This document shows, piece after piece, positions 23,501 to 32,312 of a stretch of 64,000 bases of DNA (position 1 is its first letter; each line of letters opens with the position of its first letter). Source of the DNA: Omphalotus guepiniiformis (lineage: Eukaryota > Basidiomycota > Agaricomycetes > Agaricales > Omphalotaceae). A model generated the notes under the pieces. It was not told the DNA's origin, ran no database searches, and saw nothing but the letters and a program-made list of their open reading frames with translations. Both the position numbers and the translations under genes were made by a program. The DNA lies in NCBI GenBank assembly GCA_028554645.1, contig JAQOOI010000019.1, positions 1,240,001-1,304,000 on the forward strand, read 5' to 3'.

Positions 23501-25780
23501 CTCTGATCATTCTAAAGCATGCATTTTTATGACGAAAGATAACAAAGTGAAGGTCTCACCAGATGCTTCCTTTGATGAAACACAGTTCCCATGTTGTAAA
23601 TGTGAACCTAAAAATGTAACTACTCACGAGAACATCCCTGATCTAACGACATTCAGATGGTACTCCTGAATTTGATGATGACTTCAATCCTACCAGACCC
23701 TCATCAGGTCGTCCCAATTGTCCAAGAAGTAGAAGTTCTTCTCCAATCAAGGATTTAGAGTATGTGGATTCTACAGATCCCAACTCACATGGTAGTTCTT
23801 CTAAACCTAAAAAGGAAGTAAAGACAGAGCTTCCACCAAGTAGCAAGGTACCTCTATTATGAGAACGTTGTACATGTCGAGGAGTTACATCACCTCCTCT
23901 ACCGACTGTACCCCCTCGTTCTCCATTACGGTCTCCTCGAGAGACTCTACCTGCTCCTCCTATAGAACCTACTGCTCCACCAGTGCATCTCCATTCTCGA
24001 CATGCTCTAAGGCCTCCTCTACATGAAGGTAACATATATGGTGAACATAGTAACCCTATTCAGTCTGAACAAATGACTGAGCAACAATATCATCAGTGTA
24101 CACATGCCATTGACACCTTATGGTGTCAAGAAAATTGGAAATTTGGATTCATGTACTACACCGGATCCTTCTCAATCTGAACCATTGGATGAGACTGCTC
24201 GAGAAGCCTCTCTATCCAGATGTGCTCAGGAAGGGGGAGTTGCTTATGTTGCACACCTTATGAACCAATTGGAAATCCCTGAAAGTGATGTAATTAAAGA
24301 ATGGGATTATAAAGATATATTACGTCTTCCGAGATCAGAACAAAAACCATGGTTCCAGGGTTGTCACAAAGAGATAGAAGCTTTAAAGAAGCGGAACGTT
24401 TATGAAGAAGTCGATTTACTGGCAGATTGGAAAGCAATCAAATGTAGATGGGTTTTCAATAAGAAGAAAGACGGCTGATATCACGCACGTCTTGGTGCTA
24501 AGGGATTTTCTCAAGTGGACGGAATAGATTACAATGAACTGTTTTCCCCTGTCGTTTGATACAAAACAGTTTGTCTCCTTTTGGCAATAGCAGCTCTCAA
24601 AGATTGGGACATCGAGGCGCTAGATGTTAAAACTGCCTTCTTGTATGGCAAGCTAGACAAGAAGATATATATGGAACAGCCTGAGGGCTTCTGTAAGGGA
24701 AACAAAGTTTGGAGACTGAAACGCGCTTTATATGGACTTAAACAGGCATCATTGGCCTGGTGGCGCGAATGTGAACAGTCAATGAAGGCATTAGGCTTTA
24801 AACATAGCCAAGTTGATGCTGGATTATTCATCTTTTGACAAGGCAAGCAATTGGTGATTGCTCTAGTCTATGTAGATGATGCAATGTTCATGGGTCCAGA
24901 TAAGAAGCTGATGAGAGAACTCAAACAGCACTTTATAGATACCTGGGAATGCCGAGACCTAGGCAAACCCGAAGAATTCTTGTCAATGTGCATAACCTGT
25001 GACCAAAGGAATCAAAGATTATATCGAGATCAAACTGCGTACCTTGAAAAGATCGTGAGATGCTTCAGCATGTGGGATGCAAAGGTCACTTCTACTCCTC
25101 TTCCCACAAACTTCAAATAAGGGAAGAATACACAGGATGTTGATCTGAAACTTCGCACTCAATATCAACATGTTATCAGATCTTTGCTCTACTTAATGCT
25201 TGGCACGAGACCAGACATTGCTTATGCTGTCACAAAGCTATTGCAGTACTCTATAAATTATTCACAACAACATTACCAATGGGTAATGTATGTTTTATGG
25301 TACCTGCGAGGCGCAAATAATTATAGGATGGTTTATGATGGAAAAGAAGGATTGGGTCTAATGGCTTTCTCTGATAGTGACTATGCACAATGTCCTGATA
25401 CGCGACACTCCCAAACAGGAAATATCATATTCCTTGCTGACGTGCCTATCACATGGAAGTCACAATTACAGAAGGTCATTACCGCTTCCAGCACCGAAGC
25501 AGAATACATCTCGCTTAGTGAAGCTGGGAAGCAGATCATTTGGCTAAAGTCTATTCTACTCGAGTTAGGCTTTGATGTCACGTATGTTGCCTTATTAGGT
25601 GACAATCAAGGGTCACTGTTTATCGCATCAAAACCTGTTGCCGACAAACATATGAAACACATTGATGTTTGATATCATCAAATCTGAGAATGGGTCAAAT
25701 CAAAACAAATTGAACTTCTTTACATACCTACTGATCAGCAGACCGCAGATCTACTTACAAAGAACTTAGGAGCTACTTTA
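20591..25780 (+). pseudogene. copia pol: protease, integrase, RT, RNase H
   Basis: Protease 'WILDSAAAVHII' (20770-20805). Integrase zinc finger 'HNRFAH...MCDGCNTRKK' (21196-21318). Integrase core has 'HADLMEFP' and 'VDQGTKF', but the usual NGxAERxNR reads 'NGRAKHVNR', so the third catalytic residue is lysine instead of glutamate. A solo LTR at 21949-23474 splits 'KLTAKA' from 'ELMTMIGYSD'. RT runs from about 24330 ('QGCHKEIEALKKRNV', 'DVKTAFLYGKLDKKIYM') and has 'YVDDAMFMG' intact (24870-24896). RNase H shows 'ASSTEAEYISLSEAGK' near 25490. Stops at 20949, 21252, 21642, 21726, 24476, 24556, 24836 and 25670. Confidence 0.88.
21949..23474 (-). repeat. solo LTR C (1526 bp) inside copia integrase
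   Basis: Inverted copy of LTRs A and B, flanked by a perfect 4-bp duplication GCGG (21945-21948 and 23475-23478). Removing LTR plus one duplication restores the copia frame. It carries the longest GACA/GACACA microsatellite of the three copies (22147-22242). Confidence 0.88.
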
Positions 25781-25879
25781 TTTTGGCAACATGTCTCCTA
25801 CTTTATTTTGGCAACACGTCTCCTACTTTATTTTGGCAACACGTCTCCTACTTTATTTTGGCAACACGTCTCCTACTTA
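25773..25879 (+). repeat. four tandem copies of a 25-bp unit
   Basis: Unit CTACTTTATTTTGGCAACAC plus GTCTC, repeated four times with one T/C difference in the first copy, and a partial fifth. It expands the copia 3' coding end ('LFWQH...' reading). Confidence 0.9.
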
Positions 25880-25950
25880 CAGATTGAGTTCTTCAAGTAA
25901 TTATGCTTTATGCTTATGCTTTCAAACATTATGATATACATGTTCTCAGC

Positions 25951-25959
25951 AAGGGGGAG
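25951..25959 (+). promoter_or_regulatory. copia polypurine tract
   Basis: AAGGGGGAG immediately before the 3' LTR start TGTTGG; primes plus-strand DNA synthesis in this class. Confidence 0.8.
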
Positions 25960-26295
25960 TGTTGGAATATCTGCTTAGTGTAGATGTACATGTACAGTAG
26001 TCCAACATTGCATTACTATGCAAGTATGATTACACTAAATTCCCAAGAGGAGTTATAGCTATTGGACAGGATTATAGATACTAGTACTTCTTAATCATAC
26101 GCTACTTTACATACATGAGCATGGACCATGTATTTTACATATAAAAGTAGTAGGCCGTCTAGCAAGGACGACAAGTCAATACTTAACCAAGTTCGACCTC
26201 TACTGCCTATCTGTCTCAAGTAACAATCAGCTACTGGCAAGTAGATGATTACCATCTTGTAGCTGACCTGTCCCCGGTAGTCCACTGTGACTGTT
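25960..26295 (+). repeat. copia 3' LTR (336 bp, end lost)
   Basis: TGTTGGAATATC...GTGACTGTT. The expected terminal TCAACA is missing because a dispersed repeat joins here. Confidence 0.85.
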
Positions 26296-26958
26296 AATGT
26301 GCAAGAATTAGACTGAGAGGGGGTTTGTGGAGGTGTGGCTGGCGTTGGCAAAGGTTCCACACAGTTAAACTCGACAATCGAACTCAATACTGAGCTAGCA
26401 AGTGTCTGCAGTCTGCTCTGAACAGGGTATAAGTGACAGGGCAACTCAAAAACACAAGTTCAAGACAGAGGGCAACTAGTTTCTCAGGGGTTCAGGGGAT
26501 GGTTCAGGGCAATAATCAGAGTGAACAACTCGATTCAATAGTCCAAACAGTGACAGTATCAATCAGAACAGTAGCAGCAACAGTTTTAGCAGGCAGAACA
26601 GCACAGACAGAACAGCAGGGACAGCAACAGTTTCAGTATCTCTCTCAAAGTTTGCCACAAGGGACTTTACAGAAGTTTGCACAACTGGTATATTTCTCTA
26701 TAACTGAACTCCTAAGAGCCAGGCAATTTTCATCTAGAAGAAGTTCCGCTTTGGTAGTGAGCCTAGGCAGTCCTAACTTAAGGAAAAATATCTACAAGTA
26801 GGTAGTTCTTATATACAGGTCAGAAAATAAATATAGTAAATCTCAAAAATGTAAGGGAATCTGAGCAGAGTAAATAGAAAAGATAACAGAAAGACTAATT
26901 GAGCAGGGATTGGTGTCTTTTTAGGTATTTTTGTAGGTATTTTTCAGTTAGATACTGT
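26296..26958 (+). repeat. dispersed repeat copy split by the tyrosine-recombinase element
   Basis: Inverted relative to 1063-1775. Its distal ~50 bp continue at 32260-32312 on the other side of the element ('TTGGGTATAAAAA', 'GCTTTGTCC'), showing that the tyrosine-recombinase retrotransposon inserted into it. Confidence 0.65.
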
Positions 26959-27033
26959 CCAATCGCTTCGCAACTCTGAGATTCGCACGCATATAGCCAG
27001 GAAGCATCACCACACAGTGGTGACCATGCATTT
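26959..27033 (-). repeat. split repeat B2
   Basis: 75 bp, identical by eye to 27454-27528. Contains the palindrome-like CACCACACAGTGGTG. Confidence 0.85.
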
Positions 27034-27048
27034 AGTGGGAGGGACGGG

Positions 27049-27453
27049 TAGATGCGAATAAGCTATGTACTACGACGAATGAGTTCGAAACTTGTACTAA
27101 GAAAAAACCCGACATACCTAGCAGACGACGAATGAGTTTGAAAGGAGTGAAGAGCTCCTATCCACTCGCCGTCTGCTTTTCTCTTCGACAAACAAACATA
27201 CACATAAAATTTTTTTAAATGTAAAGTAATGCACGGCCGAAAATGCCATGACTTCGCGGGCCACGGGCCATGATCAGAGACACACGGTGTCAAAGAACGC
27301 GGGCACACGGTGCCAGTATTGCAGGCATACGATGCCAATGAAACACGGCCCTCGGTTGGGCGAAAAACCTGAGCACGGCCAGGTGTGTGTGAAAAGAGGT
27401 GCTGTAGCGCTTTACTTGCGATTGAACTAGTGTAAAGAAATCTTTAAACCCGA
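27049..27453 (-). repeat. split repeat A2 (405 bp)
   Basis: Near-identical to 31854-32259, with differences such as CGGTTGGGC versus CGGTCGGGC. Directly abuts B1. Confidence 0.88.
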
Positions 27454-27528
27454 CCAATCGCTTCGCAACTCTGAGATTCGCACGCATATAGCCAGGAAGC
27501 ATCACCACACAGTGGTGACCATGCATTT
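27454..27528 (-). repeat. split repeat B1
   Basis: 75 bp copy of 26959-27033, sitting between the recombinase gene and A2. Confidence 0.85.
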
Positions 27529-27621
27529 TTAGAGGGCGCAGCGTGTATGTGCGCCGTAATGGCTAATAAAAAGAGAGGAGATGGAGTTGAGAGTGAAGAT
27601 GGGAACAGAGACGCAGCGCCG

Positions 27622-28629
27622 TCAGACAGTGGAGGGAGCATCCCGGAAGAGGAAAGCCTGCAGTAGAACAGGGTTCTTCCGGATGTAAATCTTGAAAGCC
27701 TCCGACGACCAGCGACCAGCAGCTTGGATCAGATGAGGCAGAACACCCAGCTCAGCAAGGGCAGTCGCACCGCCAGCGCGCATGGACTGCCCTGCAATAC
27801 AGGTATCAGGAAAGAAATGGCGTAACCGTGACATGAACCAAGAACGAGTGGGGACTCTGCCATTGGATCGCAACCACAAGTGAGGATGGAGGCGAAACAG
27901 CTTATCCCTAGACCGTAGATAAGCCACGAAGGGAGCATAAGGGTCGATAGATGCAGGAAAGGCAGGGTGCCGCCGGATTACAGGACGATTTCCTTCGAAG
28001 ACAGGGTCTGCCTTATGTGCCGGCAACTCGAAAGAGTATGCGTGGTCGTACCACTGAACAGAGGACCGAGGCGTGAGCTTTCGCAGGTTACGAATTTTCT
28101 TGTTGTCCGGCATACTCAACTCAGCCAACCGCAATAGGCCGTGAAAGCCAGTGAGCAACATTGCACGAAAGAGAAGGTCATCATGGCTAGATGAACCACG
28201 GAGAGCAGACGTCACCGATGCCAGGTCGTCAACACTCAGAGGCAGTTTACGTTTCACGGGATTACTATAAAGACGCTTACAGCCCTTGAGGGTACGCGAG
28301 ACGAGGAGGCTCTTGCGCAAGGCACGGATGTGGGGGAAATGTGGCTCGAGCTGGTTGCAGATTCCAGACAGATACGAGTCGACGGTGCGGGGTTCGACGT
28401 GACGAGACATGTAGACGGTGTAGAAACTGAGCGTGTCCACCGTTGGATCAATAGGGAGATGGTGTAAACTGCAGAAAGTGATGTAGGAATTGAGTGCAGA
28501 GGTATACGTCGCACGAGTGGATGTGTCAATGGCGAAACCCAAAGCCACGGAGCGTTCATGTATTAAACGCTCTAGAGTCCACGGCTCCCGCCGAGGTTGC
28601 CGTGAACCCGAAGACACCGCAAAACTCAT
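27622..28629 (-). CDS. tyrosine recombinase (integrase) of the Ngaro-type element
   Basis: 335 residues, open, ATG at 28629 overlapping the RT stop as ATGA. It would join the circular retrotransposon DNA to the chromosome in the nucleus. Residues ~15-125 look like the helical core-binding domain ('RATYTSALNSYITFC'). The catalytic domain shows R167 ('FHGLLRLAELS'), a box-II S-x-R ('QSMRAGGATALAELG', R284), 'GRW' at 305-307 and the nucleophile Y315 ('AFKIYIRKNP'). Histidine, usual before box-II Arg, is replaced by Ser. The length fits this family. Confidence 0.88.
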   Translation of the reverse strand: MSFAVSSGSRQPRREPWTLERLIHERSVALGFAIDTSTRATYTSALNSYITFCSLHHLPIDPTVDTLSFYTVYMSRHVEPRTVDSYLSGICNQLEPHFPHIRALRKSLLVSRTLKGCKRLYSNPVKRKLPLSVDDLASVTSALRGSSSHDDLLFRAMLLTGFHGLLRLAELSMPDNKKIRNLRKLTPRSSVQWYDHAYSFELPAHKADPVFEGNRPVIRRHPAFPASIDPYAPFVAYLRSRDKLFRLHPHLWLRSNGRVPTRSWFMSRLRHFFPDTCIAGQSMRAGGATALAELGVLPHLIQAAGRWSSEAFKIYIRKNPVLLQAFLFRDAPSTV

Positions 28630-31600
28630 TTTTTGGCTGCCCCCAGCGCCTCATGAGGGGGTTGAAAAGATGATAGAGAGATGCGCGGTTCCAACTCCCG
28701 CACACGCGCGAAGTCAAAACGCGAGAGAGCATCAGCGACCTGATTGTCCACACCTGGAACGTGCAAGACACGGAGGTCGACATTGTCCTGCATGAGAATG
28801 TCGACCGCGTACTTCAAGAGGTGGTTGTACTCTGGGAGAGCACGCAGCGAGTTGAAAATCTGTACTGAGTTCATGCTATCTGAAAAGATAACGACTCGGC
28901 GAATCGGAGTGCGAGAATAGCACTCGTCACGAACGACATGGTGTAGAGCCGAAACCACGCACAGAGCCTCGAAGAAAAAGATCCTGCTAGAAGAAGTGGA
29001 TGGTGGGCAAGCACTCCAAAAACCCAGCTGGCGCTCGGGAATCCAGAACCCTAGACCCTCCAGGCATGCATCACAGAAGATGACTAAATCTGCTTCTTTC
29101 TCGGACCATAGCAACGAGTCGAAAAGGAAGATGCCGTTAGACGCCTCAAGCCTGTCCGCAAGCCACCCGAGGTCGTCTCTAACACCCTTGCTAACCGCCA
29201 CCTCAGCGTGGGGCTTCGACTTTCCCTTCATCTTCTCGTATACATGGCAAAGGCCTGGTTTCAACAAGGGGTGAACATTGAAAGACCAGTTAGACCATCC
29301 GGCAATCTGCTGAAAACAGTGGAGGGTCCGTCGCCTGGCTTTGACGAATTCACGTAGAGCTACGACTAACTCGCCCTTAGACTCTGAGGACATAGTAGCC
29401 GACATCTCGTTGGGGTCGACGTCGAACCCTATAATGGGAAGAACTAACCCGTGCACCTGCTTCGGCATGTCATGAGGAATCCCGAGACGATCCCACAACA
29501 GCAAGAGTTTCGTTTGGTTTGACGGGTACGACTCATTATACGGCGCGTAGTGCATGAACTCTTGGTCTGGTTGGAAACCATAGTCATCGTCAACGTAGGT
29601 GAACAGGTCTGGTATGTTCTCTACATTCCTCGCAATCCACGTTACTAATGCGTTGAACGATATGAAGATACGTCCCCCGCTCCTGTTCCCAAAGGCGTTA
29701 TTTCGGTCGACGTTTCGCGCCAACGTGAACGTTTCTCCTCTGTCCACTTCGTCGACAGTGGGTAGGTTCGTCGTTATAACCTGCTTGATCTGCCACAAAG
29801 GGTGCATAGGGCACAGCCGATATGCTCCTGATACGTCCGACTTATACATGCGCAGCTTCACGCTCGCGCCATGTCGTTGCCGGTAGGCTAGCAAAGCCGC
29901 ACCTAAGAGCTGAATGGTGTCGAGAGGTGCACCCATTATGCTCTCACGAGCGATCATCGAGTTTGGCGAGAAACGACCAGCGCTCTGATTCACCACAAGC
30001 CTGAACTTGTCAGACCTCGGCTTAGGGACAGCATGAATTGGCGAACTGTACATGCCAGGCAGTAAGCCAGGCCCGAACGATGGTGAGAAATATCCCTTTG
30101 ACATTTCCACGTCTCTCTGACTATGTAGAAAATTACGCTCGTCGCTGGACCTGGGAGGCATCCAAGAATTATCCCAGGTCTCGGGGTAGCCATCTTGATG
30201 ACCCGTGATGGCCCATGGCCAGAAACCCTTTCGGAATCCCTCGCACACGGATCTGACGAACGGCTGATTGGGATGCGATGCACACAACTGCTTTAGCACT
30301 TCGTGCTTGACCGGCGAAACAATCTTGAATAGCTCAGGGTGTTCTTTAATGGTTTTAACCGCCGCTTCGTTCATAAATTCGTCCCTTCCCGGACCAGGAA
30401 GGGGAGGCTCCTTCTCTGTCCAACTGACAGTTTTACTTCCACACCTATCCTCATCACCTTGGAACCAGCCCATACCCCTCCGGTATTTTGGCAACTCCAA
30501 TGTGCCCACCCCCACTCCGATCTCTTCCGCATTCTGATGACACATGTCCTGGTTGTAAACACCTGGCGCAAACGTGCGGGTATTTACATTTTCCTCCATA
30601 GTTGCATAGATTGGCATTCCATTTACGGCAAGCGTCAACCTCGCTAACCTTTCGCATTCTCTTCGCCGCGTAGCCGTCACCTCCTTGGACTCCAATCCCG
30701 TAGGTGTCGATGTGCGCGGTCTTGAGATGGAGGGTACATTGGACGTCAGCGAGGGACAAGTCTCGTCGACTCCCAATGTACTTTCGGGCGGCTTTGTCAT
30801 ACGAAATGACTCTCCCATGGACCGAAGGGCTGATGGCTGAGAAAAGAGAGGTGATGTGTTCGTGCCATGTCTCGAGTTCCTCCCCCCGATGTGGGAATGC
30901 AAACAGCACTGCTCGCCGGTACATGCCGAAAGCGTTGATCCAGTCGCCCTGGGTCTTGACACTTTTACTGATGTCGGGTTCGCCAGTGACTCTGAGCTCG
31001 AGTTTGTCCCCGAGTTTTTCGACGCGATCTTTACTGATGATGGCTGAGTGTAGACTGCTGATGAGAACGTCGAAATTGGCGGCCCTTCCCTCGAGGAGGG
31101 ATCCCCACTCTGAATCCGGGTAGCTTGGGCAGGTGAGTGCACTAGTGACCTGCTGTTTGCTGAACTTAAGGTTTTTGGTGTAGTTCTGCACAAGCTCGAG
31201 GGTGCGCAACTTATGGGGGGACAAGATAGCCGTTCGGATAAGGTCTTCTGCAACCCAAGGGAAGAGTTTCTCATCGACACGTTGTCGCTTAGCCTCAGGA
31301 GAAGAGTCTTCCGGAGTGGACGAACGTGAGCGCCTCGATTTGCGTGCTTCACGCCCTCGCCGCTGAGACGACTCGCCAGCGATGGCTTCAGCATCCTCGT
31401 CATCTCCGCTGGGCTGTTGCTCATTTTCATTCGCTTGTCCTCCCGACGGGTTGACTCCCATTCGTCCTCCATGCTCGCCCGCTTCTCGCCTTGCGTCGGT
31501 GATGCTATCGATGAGCTCCATGTAGGTCTCGATGACTTGTTCGCTCTCGTCCTGGCCCATGTTTTGTTCCAGGACTTTAGCGGTGATGTCTCGCATTGCG

Positions 31601-31802
31601 GCAGATTTTCTGACCCTCCCCTGTCTGAAATTCTCGACAACAGACTTGATTGCAGAGACGACCCCCGCGTCGAATTCAAGACCGGTGGGTTGCTGTCCAC
31701 CCGATCCAGTAGGCTGATGTTCACTTGCCTGGGTGCTCTGTTGTCCGGATGCTTGGGTGTTTCCACCTCCATTCGTTGAATCAGGTTGGGTTTGGGAGAC
31801 AT
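28626..31802 (-). CDS. reverse transcriptase-RNase H of the Ngaro-type element
   Basis: 1058 residues from ATG 31802. The first ~450 codons lie over gag in another frame and carry repeated S/T-L-x-x-R-[LIV]-[SD] motifs. RT proper runs from about residue 590 ('FRLVVNQSAGRFSPNS', 'MYKSDVSGAYRLCPMHP') to the catalytic box YVDDD at residue 736. RNase H follows ('VIFCDACLEGLGFWI', 'FFFEALCVVSALHHV', 'VVIFSDSMNSVQIFNSL', 'HVPGVDNQVADALSR'), giving the D-E-D-D set. It ends TGA overlapping the recombinase ATG, suggesting termination-reinitiation. A gag-RT fusion by frameshift is an alternative start. Confidence 0.85.
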   Translation of the reverse strand: MSPKPNLIQRMEVETPKHPDNRAPRQVNISLLDRVDSNPPVLNSTRGSSLQSSLLSRISDRGGSENLPQCETSPLKSWNKTWARTRANKSSRPTWSSSIASPTQGEKRASMEDEWESTRREDKRMKMSNSPAEMTRMLKPSLASRLSGEGVKHANRGAHVRPLRKTLLLRLSDNVSMRNSSLGLQKTLSERLSCPPISCAPSSLCRTTPKTLSSANSRSLVHSPAQATRIQSGDPSSREGPPISTFSSAVYTQPSSVKIASKNSGTNSSSESLANPTSVKVSRPRATGSTLSACTGEQCCLHSHIGGRNSRHGTNTSPLFSQPSALRSMGESFRMTKPPESTLGVDETCPSLTSNVPSISRPRTSTPTGLESKEVTATRRRECERLARLTLAVNGMPIYATMEENVNTRTFAPGVYNQDMCHQNAEEIGVGVGTLELPKYRRGMGWFQGDEDRCGSKTVSWTEKEPPLPGPGRDEFMNEAAVKTIKEHPELFKIVSPVKHEVLKQLCASHPNQPFVRSVCEGFRKGFWPWAITGHQDGYPETWDNSWMPPRSSDERNFLHSQRDVEMSKGYFSPSFGPGLLPGMYSSPIHAVPKPRSDKFRLVVNQSAGRFSPNSMIARESIMGAPLDTIQLLGAALLAYRQRHGASVKLRMYKSDVSGAYRLCPMHPLWQIKQVITTNLPTVDEVDRGETFTLARNVDRNNAFGNRSGGRIFISFNALVTWIARNVENIPDLFTYVDDDYGFQPDQEFMHYAPYNESYPSNQTKLLLLWDRLGIPHDMPKQVHGLVLPIIGFDVDPNEMSATMSSESKGELVVALREFVKARRRTLHCFQQIAGWSNWSFNVHPLLKPGLCHVYEKMKGKSKPHAEVAVSKGVRDDLGWLADRLEASNGIFLFDSLLWSEKEADLVIFCDACLEGLGFWIPERQLGFWSACPPSTSSSRIFFFEALCVVSALHHVVRDECYSRTPIRRVVIFSDSMNSVQIFNSLRALPEYNHLLKYAVDILMQDNVDLRVLHVPGVDNQVADALSRFDFARVRELEPRISLSSFQPPHEALGAAKK

Positions 31803-31809
31803 CAGTCAT
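30454..31809 (-). CDS. gag-like protein of the Ngaro-type element
   Basis: 451 residues from ATG 31809 (-3 is A, good context). The frame stays open upstream to 31920 inside repeat A1, but that part lacks sense. The N-terminus is Gln/Ser/Gly-rich; residues ~150-200 are basic and Ser-rich ('RRGREARKSRRSRSS'). The central helical region ('LFPWVAEDLIRTAI', 'WINAFGMYRRAVLFAFP', 'SLADVQCTLHLK') resembles gag-like proteins of mushroom transposons. Cysteine clusters near the end ('CRKWNANLCNYGGKCKY', 'HVCARCLQPGHVSSEC') look like a C3H finger followed by a knuckle. It should bind and package the RNA. Confidence 0.82.
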   Translation of the reverse strand: MTDVSQTQPDSTNGGGNTQASGQQSTQASEHQPTGSGGQQPTGLEFDAGVVSAIKSVVENFRQGRVRKSAAMRDITAKVLEQNMGQDESEQVIETYMELIDSITDARREAGEHGGRMGVNPSGGQANENEQQPSGDDEDAEAIAGESSQRRGREARKSRRSRSSTPEDSSPEAKRQRVDEKLFPWVAEDLIRTAILSPHKLRTLELVQNYTKNLKFSKQQVTSALTCPSYPDSEWGSLLEGRAANFDVLISSLHSAIISKDRVEKLGDKLELRVTGEPDISKSVKTQGDWINAFGMYRRAVLFAFPHRGEELETWHEHITSLFSAISPSVHGRVISYDKAARKYIGSRRDLSLADVQCTLHLKTAHIDTYGIGVQGGDGYAAKRMRKVSEVDACRKWNANLCNYGGKCKYPHVCARCLQPGHVSSECGRDRSGGGHIGVAKIPEGYGLVPR

Positions 31810-31853
31810 GCTCGACTTTGAAATACGAAGTGTTGATGGAATGTAATTCGATA

Positions 31854-32259
31854 TAGATGCGAATAAGCTATGTACTACGACGAATGAGTTCGAAACTTGT
31901 ACTAAGAAAAAACCCGACATACCTAGCAGACGACGAATGAGTTTGAAAGGAGTGAAGAGCTCCTATCCACTCGCCGTCTGCTTTTCTCTTCGACAAACAA
32001 ACATACACATAAAATTTTTTTAAATGTAAAGTAATGCACGGCCGAAAATGCCATGACTTCGCGGGCCACGGGCCATGATCAGAGACACACGGTGTCAAAG
32101 AACGCGGGCACACGGTGCCAGTATTGCAGGCATACGATGCCAATGAAACACGGCCCTCGGTCGGGCGAAAAACCTGAGCACGGCCAGGTGTGTGTGAAAA
32201 GAGGTGCTGTAGCGCTTTACTTGCGATTGAACTAGTGTAAAGAAATCTTTAAACCCGAC
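31854..32259 (-). repeat. split repeat A1 (406 bp)
   Basis: 5' terminal repeat in element sense, likely promoter-bearing; matches A2. Confidence 0.88.
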
Positions 32260-32312
32260 ATGTATAGGTATCTTGGGTATAAAAATCGTTATAACAATTG
32301 CTTTGTCCATAT

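Larger units (their letters stand above)
17134..26295 (+). mobile_element. Ty1/copia retrotransposon, decayed and interrupted
   Basis: Partial 5' LTR (17134-17433), half-tRNA primer site, gag, protease, integrase, RT, RNase H, purine tract, 3' LTR (25960-26295): the Pseudoviridae order, with integrase before RT. The outer ends are damaged: LTR B truncates the 5' LTR start, and a dispersed repeat meets the 3' LTR at CTGTT. A solo LTR (21949-23474) sits inside integrase. At least a dozen in-frame stops, mostly TGA at arginine positions, and a frame change between 23669 and 24104 show it is inactive. Confidence 0.92.
26959..32259 (-). mobile_element. Ngaro-type tyrosine-recombinase retrotransposon with split direct repeats
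   Basis: Minus-strand element. In element sense: repeat A1 (32259-31854), overlapping gag and RT/RNase H frames, a tyrosine recombinase, then B1 (27528-27454), A2 (27453-27049) and B2 (27033-26959). This A1-body-B1-A2-B2 layout is the split direct repeat signature of PAT/Ngaro elements, which integrate a circular DNA with a recombinase rather than a DDE integrase and make no target duplication. None is seen here. All three frames are open, and A1/A2 and B1/B2 are nearly identical, so insertion looks recent. No methyltransferase domain was seen, favouring Ngaro over DIRS/PAT. Confidence 0.88.

Noticed and set aside
31417..31779. Plus-strand frame antisense to gag/RT
   Set aside because: Shadow of GC-rich coding on the other strand; no motif of its own.
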